DNA from: Bradyrhizobium sp. 164
GTDB lineage: Bacteria > Pseudomonadota > Alphaproteobacteria > Rhizobiales > Xanthobacteraceae
Assembly (NCBI RefSeq): GCF_023073715.1
Contig: NZ_JADPKA010000077.1
Span: 1-64,000 of the forward strand
Direction: 5' to 3'
DNA length: 64,000 bases
Under the pieces are notes generated by a model. That model saw nothing but the letters and a program-made list of their open reading frames with translations. It searched no databases and had not been told where the DNA came from. Numbering within the stretch: position 1 is the stretch's first letter; each line of letters starts with the position of its first letter. This document shows positions 60,412 through 64,000 of the stretch, one piece after another. A program made the position numbers and the translations under genes.

Positions 60412-61761
60412 ATGGCCGCCCGCACCAGCCGTGTGTTGCATCGCTCATTGCGCGAAACGCCGCCCAAGGCGATCGGCGGCGAAGGCGTCTATCTCTTCGC
60501 CGAGGATGGCCGGCGCATCATCGATGCCTCCGGCGGCGCGGCGGTCTCCTGCCTCGGGCACCAGCACCCGCGCGTGATCGCGGCGATGGCGAAGCAGGCC
60601 GCGACGCTTGCCTATGCTCATACGGCGTTCTTCTCCTCCGAGCCGGCCGAGGCGCTGGCCGACGCGCTGGTTGGGCACGAGCCCGGCGGTCTCGCCTACG
60701 CTTATTTCGTCAGCGGCGGATCGGAAGCGATCGAGGCCAGCATCAAGCTCGCGCGGCAATATTTCATCGAGCGCGGCGAGCCGCAGCGGCAGCACTTCAT
60801 CGCGCGGCGGCAGAGTTATCACGGCAACACGCTCGGCGCGCTGGCCGCCGGCGGCAATGCCTGGCGACGCGCGCCCTACGCGCCGCTGCTCTCGGCTGCG
60901 TTCAGCCACGTCATGCCGGCCTTCGCCTATCACGAGAAGCGCGAGGGCGAGGCGGACGCGCAGTTCGTCGCGCGCCTTGCCGCCGAGCTCGAGGCCGAGT
61001 TTCAGCGGCTGGGGCCCGACACGGTCGCGGCGTTTCTCGCCGAGCCCGTGGTCGGCGCCACCGCCGGCGCCGTGACCGCGCCGGACGGCTACTTCAAGGC
61101 CATGCGCGAGATCTGCGACCGGCACGGCGCGCTGCTGATCCTCGACGAGGTCATGTGCGGCATGGGCCGCACCGGCACCACGCACGCTTGGGAGCAGGAA
61201 GGTGTCGCGCCCGATATCCAGGCGATCGCCAAGGGGCTCGGCGGTGGCTACCAGCCGATCGGCGCGATGCTCGCGAGCGGCAAGATCATCGACACGATCC
61301 GCGCCGGCTCAGGCGCGTTCCAGCACGGTCACACTTATCTGGCGCATCCCCTCGCCTGCGCGGCGGCGCTCGCGGTGCAAAACGTGATCCGCGAGGACGG
61401 CCTGCTCGATCGGGTCAGGGAGCGCGGACGACAACTCGAGCAGCGGCTGACCGAACGCTTCGGCAATCACCGCCATGTCGGCGACATCAGGGGCCGCGGC
61501 CTGTTCTGGGCCATCGAGCTCGTCGCCGATCGCGCCAGCCGCACCTCGTTCGATCCGGCGCTCAAGCTGCACCAGAAAATCAAGGCGGAGGCGCTCGCCA
61601 ACGGGCTCGGCTGCTATCCCGGCGGCGGCACCGTGGACGGCGCGCGCGGCGACCACGTGCTGCTGGCGCCGCCCTATATCGCTTCCGCAGATGAGATCGA
61701 CCTGATCGTCGACAGGCTTGGCACGGCCGTCGACAACGTATTGCGTAATGTCAATCACTGA
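60412..61761 (+). CDS. Class III (omega/aspartate-type) PLP aminotransferase
   Basis: A 449-residue aminotransferase of fold type I, class III. SGGSEAIEASIKLARQYFIERG (about 102-123), the cofactor aspartate Asp245 in LILDEVMCGMGRTG and PLP lysine Lys274 in AIAKGLGGGYQPIGAML are in place. Relatives act on omega-amino acids or amines (GabT, beta-alanine/putrescine transaminases). Wedged between RpiR and the binding protein, it likely starts degradation of the transported amino compound. Confidence 0.9.
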   Translation: MAARTSRVLHRSLRETPPKAIGGEGVYLFAEDGRRIIDASGGAAVSCLGHQHPRVIAAMAKQAATLAYAHTAFFSSEPAEALADALVGHEPGGLAYAYFVSGGSEAIEASIKLARQYFIERGEPQRQHFIARRQSYHGNTLGALAAGGNAWRRAPYAPLLSAAFSHVMPAFAYHEKREGEADAQFVARLAAELEAEFQRLGPDTVAAFLAEPVVGATAGAVTAPDGYFKAMREICDRHGALLILDEVMCGMGRTGTTHAWEQEGVAPDIQAIAKGLGGGYQPIGAMLASGKIIDTIRAGSGAFQHGHTYLAHPLACAAALAVQNVIREDGLLDRVRERGRQLEQRLTERFGNHRHVGDIRGRGLFWAIELVADRASRTSFDPALKLHQKIKAEALANGLGCYPGGGTVDGARGDHVLLAPPYIASADEIDLIVDRLGTAVDNVLRNVNH

Positions 61762-61773
61762 GGGGAGAGTAGC

Positions 61774-62787
61774 ATGATTAGGAAAGTGGTTATCGCAGCG
61801 GGCGTGCTCGCAGCATCGACTGTTGTCGCTTCGGCCGCGACGCTCGACACGGTGAAGAGCCGCGGCACGTTGGTGTGCGGCGTCAGCGCCGGTTTTGCCG
61901 GCTTCTCCGCGCCGGATTCGCAAGGCAACTACAAGGGTCTCGACGTCGACTATTGCCGCGCCCTTGCGGCCGGCGTGCTCGGTGATCCCAACAAGGTGCG
62001 TTACGTCTCGCTGACTGCGCAGAATCGCTTCACCGCGCTGCAATCGGGCGAGATCGACGTACTCTACCGCAACTCGACCCAGACCTACTTGCGCGGCGTC
62101 ACGCTGGGCCTGCGGCAGGGTCCGATCAACTTCTACGACGGCCAGGGCTTCGTCGTGAAGAAGGACCTCGGCGTGAAGGAGCTCAAGGACCTCAAGGGCG
62201 CCACCGTCTGCGTGGCTCAAGGCACCACGCATGAGGTCACGCTGGGCGATTACGGCCGCGCCAACGGCATCGACTGGAAGCCGCTGGTGTTCGACCGCAT
62301 CGACACCATGTACCAGACCTTTTTCGGCGGCCGTTGCGATGCCATGACCCAGGACGCCTCCGCGCTCGCAGGTGCAGTGACCACCGCGGCGCCGAACCCG
62401 GCCGACTATGTCGTGCTGCCGCAGACCATCAGCAAGGAGCCGCTCGGCCCCTTCACCCGCAACGGCGACGAGGTCTGGAGCGACATCATCACCTGGCTGC
62501 ATTACGGCCTGATCGAGGCAGAAGAGCTCGGCGTCACGCAAGCCAATGTCGAGGAAATGGCGAAATCGCAGACGCCTGCAATCCAGCGGCTCCTTGGTGC
62601 CTCCGGCGACCTCGGCTCGCGGCTTGGGCTCGACAACAAATGGCTGGTCACGGCGATCAAGACCACCGGCAATTATGGCGAGATCTACGAGCGCAATGTC
62701 GGCAAGGCCAGCCCGCTCAAGCTCGATCGTGGCCTCAATGGGCTCTGGAGTAAAGGCGGCTTGATGTACGCCATTCCGTTCAAGTAA
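61774..62787 (+). CDS. Polar amino acid ABC transporter binding protein (AapJ-like)
   Basis: A 337-residue periplasmic protein with signal peptide MIRKVVIAAGVLAASTVVASA. The SBP type 3 fold is shown by RGTLVCGVSAGFAGFSAPDSQGNYKGLDVDYCRALAAGVLGD, NRFTALQSGEIDVLYRNST and FGGRCDAMTQDASALAG. It closely resembles AapJ/BztA in length and order. It follows the aminotransferase by 12 bases with GGGGAG as ribosome site and would feed the two divergent permeases. Confidence 0.9.
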   Translation: MIRKVVIAAGVLAASTVVASAATLDTVKSRGTLVCGVSAGFAGFSAPDSQGNYKGLDVDYCRALAAGVLGDPNKVRYVSLTAQNRFTALQSGEIDVLYRNSTQTYLRGVTLGLRQGPINFYDGQGFVVKKDLGVKELKDLKGATVCVAQGTTHEVTLGDYGRANGIDWKPLVFDRIDTMYQTFFGGRCDAMTQDASALAGAVTTAAPNPADYVVLPQTISKEPLGPFTRNGDEVWSDIITWLHYGLIEAEELGVTQANVEEMAKSQTPAIQRLLGASGDLGSRLGLDNKWLVTAIKTTGNYGEIYERNVGKASPLKLDRGLNGLWSKGGLMYAIPFK

Positions 62788-62881
62788 GGAGTTCACCTCT
62801 CCCCGCTTGGTCGGATTACGCAGCAATCCGGCTGAGGAAGGACTCTCCACCCTCCGACTGTCGCCATATGCGCTGATAGAG

Positions 62882-62927
62882 CCCCTCACCCCAGCCCTCT
62901 CCCCCTAAAGAACGGGGAGAGGGAGAA
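62882..62927. repeat. Intergenic repeat, family F (short copy)
   Basis: CCCCTCACCCCAGCCCTCTCCCCCTAAAGAACGGGGAGAGGGAG, a hairpin ending 12 bases before the next start. Some of the preceding sequence (62800-62870) shows no gene. Confidence 0.6.
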
Positions 62928-62938
62928 GCAGCGAAGAT

Positions 62939-63577
62939 ATGCGGATCGCCCTCATCCACGCCCTTAAGCATTCCATCGCCCCGATCGAGACGGCGTTCGC
63001 GAAGGCTTGGCCCGAGGTACGGCTGATGAACCTGCTCGACGACAGCCTGTCGGCCGATCTGGCGCGCGACGGCGTGCTCAGCGATACCATGACCGAGCGC
63101 TTCCTGGCACTGGGCGACTACGCGGCGGCAACGGGGGCGAATGGGATTTTGTTCACCTGTTCGGCCTTCGGTCCCTGCATCGAAGCGGTCGCGCGCGCGC
63201 ATGCACCGATGCCGGTGCTGAGGCCGAACGAGGCCATGATCGAACGTGCCGTGACCTTGGGTCAGCGCATCGGCCTGCTCTCGACTTTCCCGCCGACCCT
63301 GGCCTCGATGCCCGAGGAATTTCCGGCCGCCGTCGAGGTCGTACCGAAACTCGCCGAAGGGGCGCTGGCGGCACTCGACCGCGGCGATCGCGCCACGCAC
63401 GATCGGCTGATTGCAGACGCATCGCGCGACTTGCGCGATTGCGACGTCATTGCGCTCGCGCAGTTCAGCATCGCCGCGACGGCGCCGCTGGTCGCCGAGG
63501 CCACCGGCCGCCCTGTCGTAACTACACCGGAGAGCGCGGTCGACAAGCTGATGAGGCTGCTGAAAGCGGGAGCCTAA
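62939..63577 (+). CDS. Asp/Glu/hydantoin racemase-family protein
   Basis: A 212-residue protein of the fold that includes aspartate/glutamate and hydantoin racemases and maleate isomerase. The first catalytic cysteine region is present (ILFTCSAFGPC, Cys74). Where a second cysteine is expected the sequence reads VIALAQFSIAAT, so the second acid/base is lacking and a classic two-base racemisation is doubtful. The gene could still act as a lyase- or isomerase-type enzyme. It may extend the amino-acid operon ahead of it, though 151 bases and a repeat separate them. Confidence 0.78.
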   Translation: MRIALIHALKHSIAPIETAFAKAWPEVRLMNLLDDSLSADLARDGVLSDTMTERFLALGDYAAATGANGILFTCSAFGPCIEAVARAHAPMPVLRPNEAMIERAVTLGQRIGLLSTFPPTLASMPEEFPAAVEVVPKLAEGALAALDRGDRATHDRLIADASRDLRDCDVIALAQFSIAATAPLVAEATGRPVVTTPESAVDKLMRLLKAGA

Positions 63578-64000
63578 GCGCCGTTCTTTTTTCGCCGGGC
63601 ATCCTTGATCGCGACGGCCAGGGCGGCCTTGGTTTCGCTCACGAAGTCCTCGACCAATTCCTCACGCGTGGCATGCGCCGCCTCGCCGGTGAACAAGCCC
63701 TGCTCAGCAAGCATCACGACGCCGTGCAGTGCCGCCCAGATCTTGAGCGCTTGCCGCTCGCGCAAGTAACCGACCGCCGGAGCCTCCAAGGCCTCGATCA
63801 CGAGCGCAAAGGTTTCGCGCGTCGCCTCGTGCAGCTCGCTGCCCTTGGCGGCGCATGACACAGTGCGCGAGGCGAACATCAGGCGGTAGACACCGTTGCG
63901 ACGGAGGCCGAAGTCGAGCGTGGCCAGCGCGAGCCGCGACAGCTTCGATTGCTTCGACGGGCTTGCCATCGCCTCGCGCAAAATTGCACTGAGCTGCCGG
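63574..64000 (-). CDS. TetR-family regulator, C-terminal part (cut by window edge)
   Basis: The frame is open to the window end, so the N-terminal HTH lies beyond it. What remains fits the effector domain of TetR/AcrR proteins with a W-H-G-type C-terminal segment: ALATLDFGLRRNGVYRLMF, ALKIWAALHGVVMLAEQGLF. The coding end overlaps the end of the convergent racemase-family gene by four bases. Ligand and targets are not deducible. Confidence 0.75.
   Translation of the reverse strand, partial: RQLSAILREAMASPSKQSKLSRLALATLDFGLRRNGVYRLMFASRTVSCAAKGSELHEATRETFALVIEALEAPAVGYLRERQALKIWAALHGVVMLAEQGLFTGEAAHATREELVEDFVSETKAALAVAIKDARRKKNGA

Noticed and set aside
1-64000. CRISPR arrays, tRNA, rRNA, transposases or integrases
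   Set aside because: I looked for regular spaced repeats, cloverleaf sequences and typical transposase motifs and recognised none; a tRNA scan and profile search would be decisive.

Overview
The window looks like chromosome of a Bradyrhizobium-type alphaproteobacterium (Nitrobacteraceae). Most of it is GC-rich, almost every intact gene is a catabolic enzyme, an ABC/TTT transporter part or a LysR/ArsR/RpiR/TetR-type regulator, and many gene borders carry short palindromic intergenic repeats of the kind common in that group. I see no rRNA, tRNA, CRISPR, integrase or intact insertion sequence. The assignment rests on protein character and repeat style, not on a database search.

Region 1 (1-15.5 kb) is an accessory, partly decayed stretch with lower GC in places. 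It holds an intact arsenic operon (arsR-arsI-arsC-aqpS) with a clear palindromic operator, an esterase, a Cache-domain secreted protein, a LysR regulator divergent from a Bug binding protein plus intradiol dioxygenase, and a large SARP/NB-ARC regulator. Between these lie at least six broken genes: a TPR/adenylate-cyclase-type fragment, a frameshifted GNAT, a membrane protein interrupted at a (GA)n tract, a frameshifted cupin, a remnant on the minus strand near 13.9 kb, and yccF with an amber codon.

Region 2 (15.6-32.9 kb) is a dense acyl-CoA catabolic block: two acyl-CoA ligases, three crotonases, two acyl-CoA dehydrogenases, SDRs, a thiolase-like protein, a nitronate monooxygenase, a VOC protein and a YghU-type glutathione enzyme. 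Its most interesting part is an APH-family kinase with a DUF6285 protein and an ACAD10/11-type dehydrogenase. Together these resemble the LvaA/LvaB/LvaC set that degrades 4-hydroxyacyl-CoAs through a phosphorylated intermediate.

Region 3 (33-43.2 kb) has an RND efflux pair, a methyl-accepting chemotaxis protein, and a complete L-threonate (four-carbon acid sugar) pathway: ltnD-otnI-otnK facing otnC.

Region 4 (43.4-57.1 kb) is a branched-chain-type ABC transporter (LivKHMGF) behind a DUF1445 protein. It is divergent from a LysR-M20 amidohydrolase-2-hydroxyacid dehydrogenase-Ldh2 operon, with a perfect palindrome between them, and looks like one uptake-plus-degradation unit for an N-carbamoyl or ureido compound. 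Tartrate dehydrogenase, an atypical SDR and an amidase follow.

Region 5 (57.1-64 kb) holds two polar amino-acid ABC permeases divergent from an RpiR regulator, a class III aminotransferase and the matching binding protein (no ATPase in the window), then an Asp/Glu-racemase-family protein and a truncated TetR regulator at the edge.
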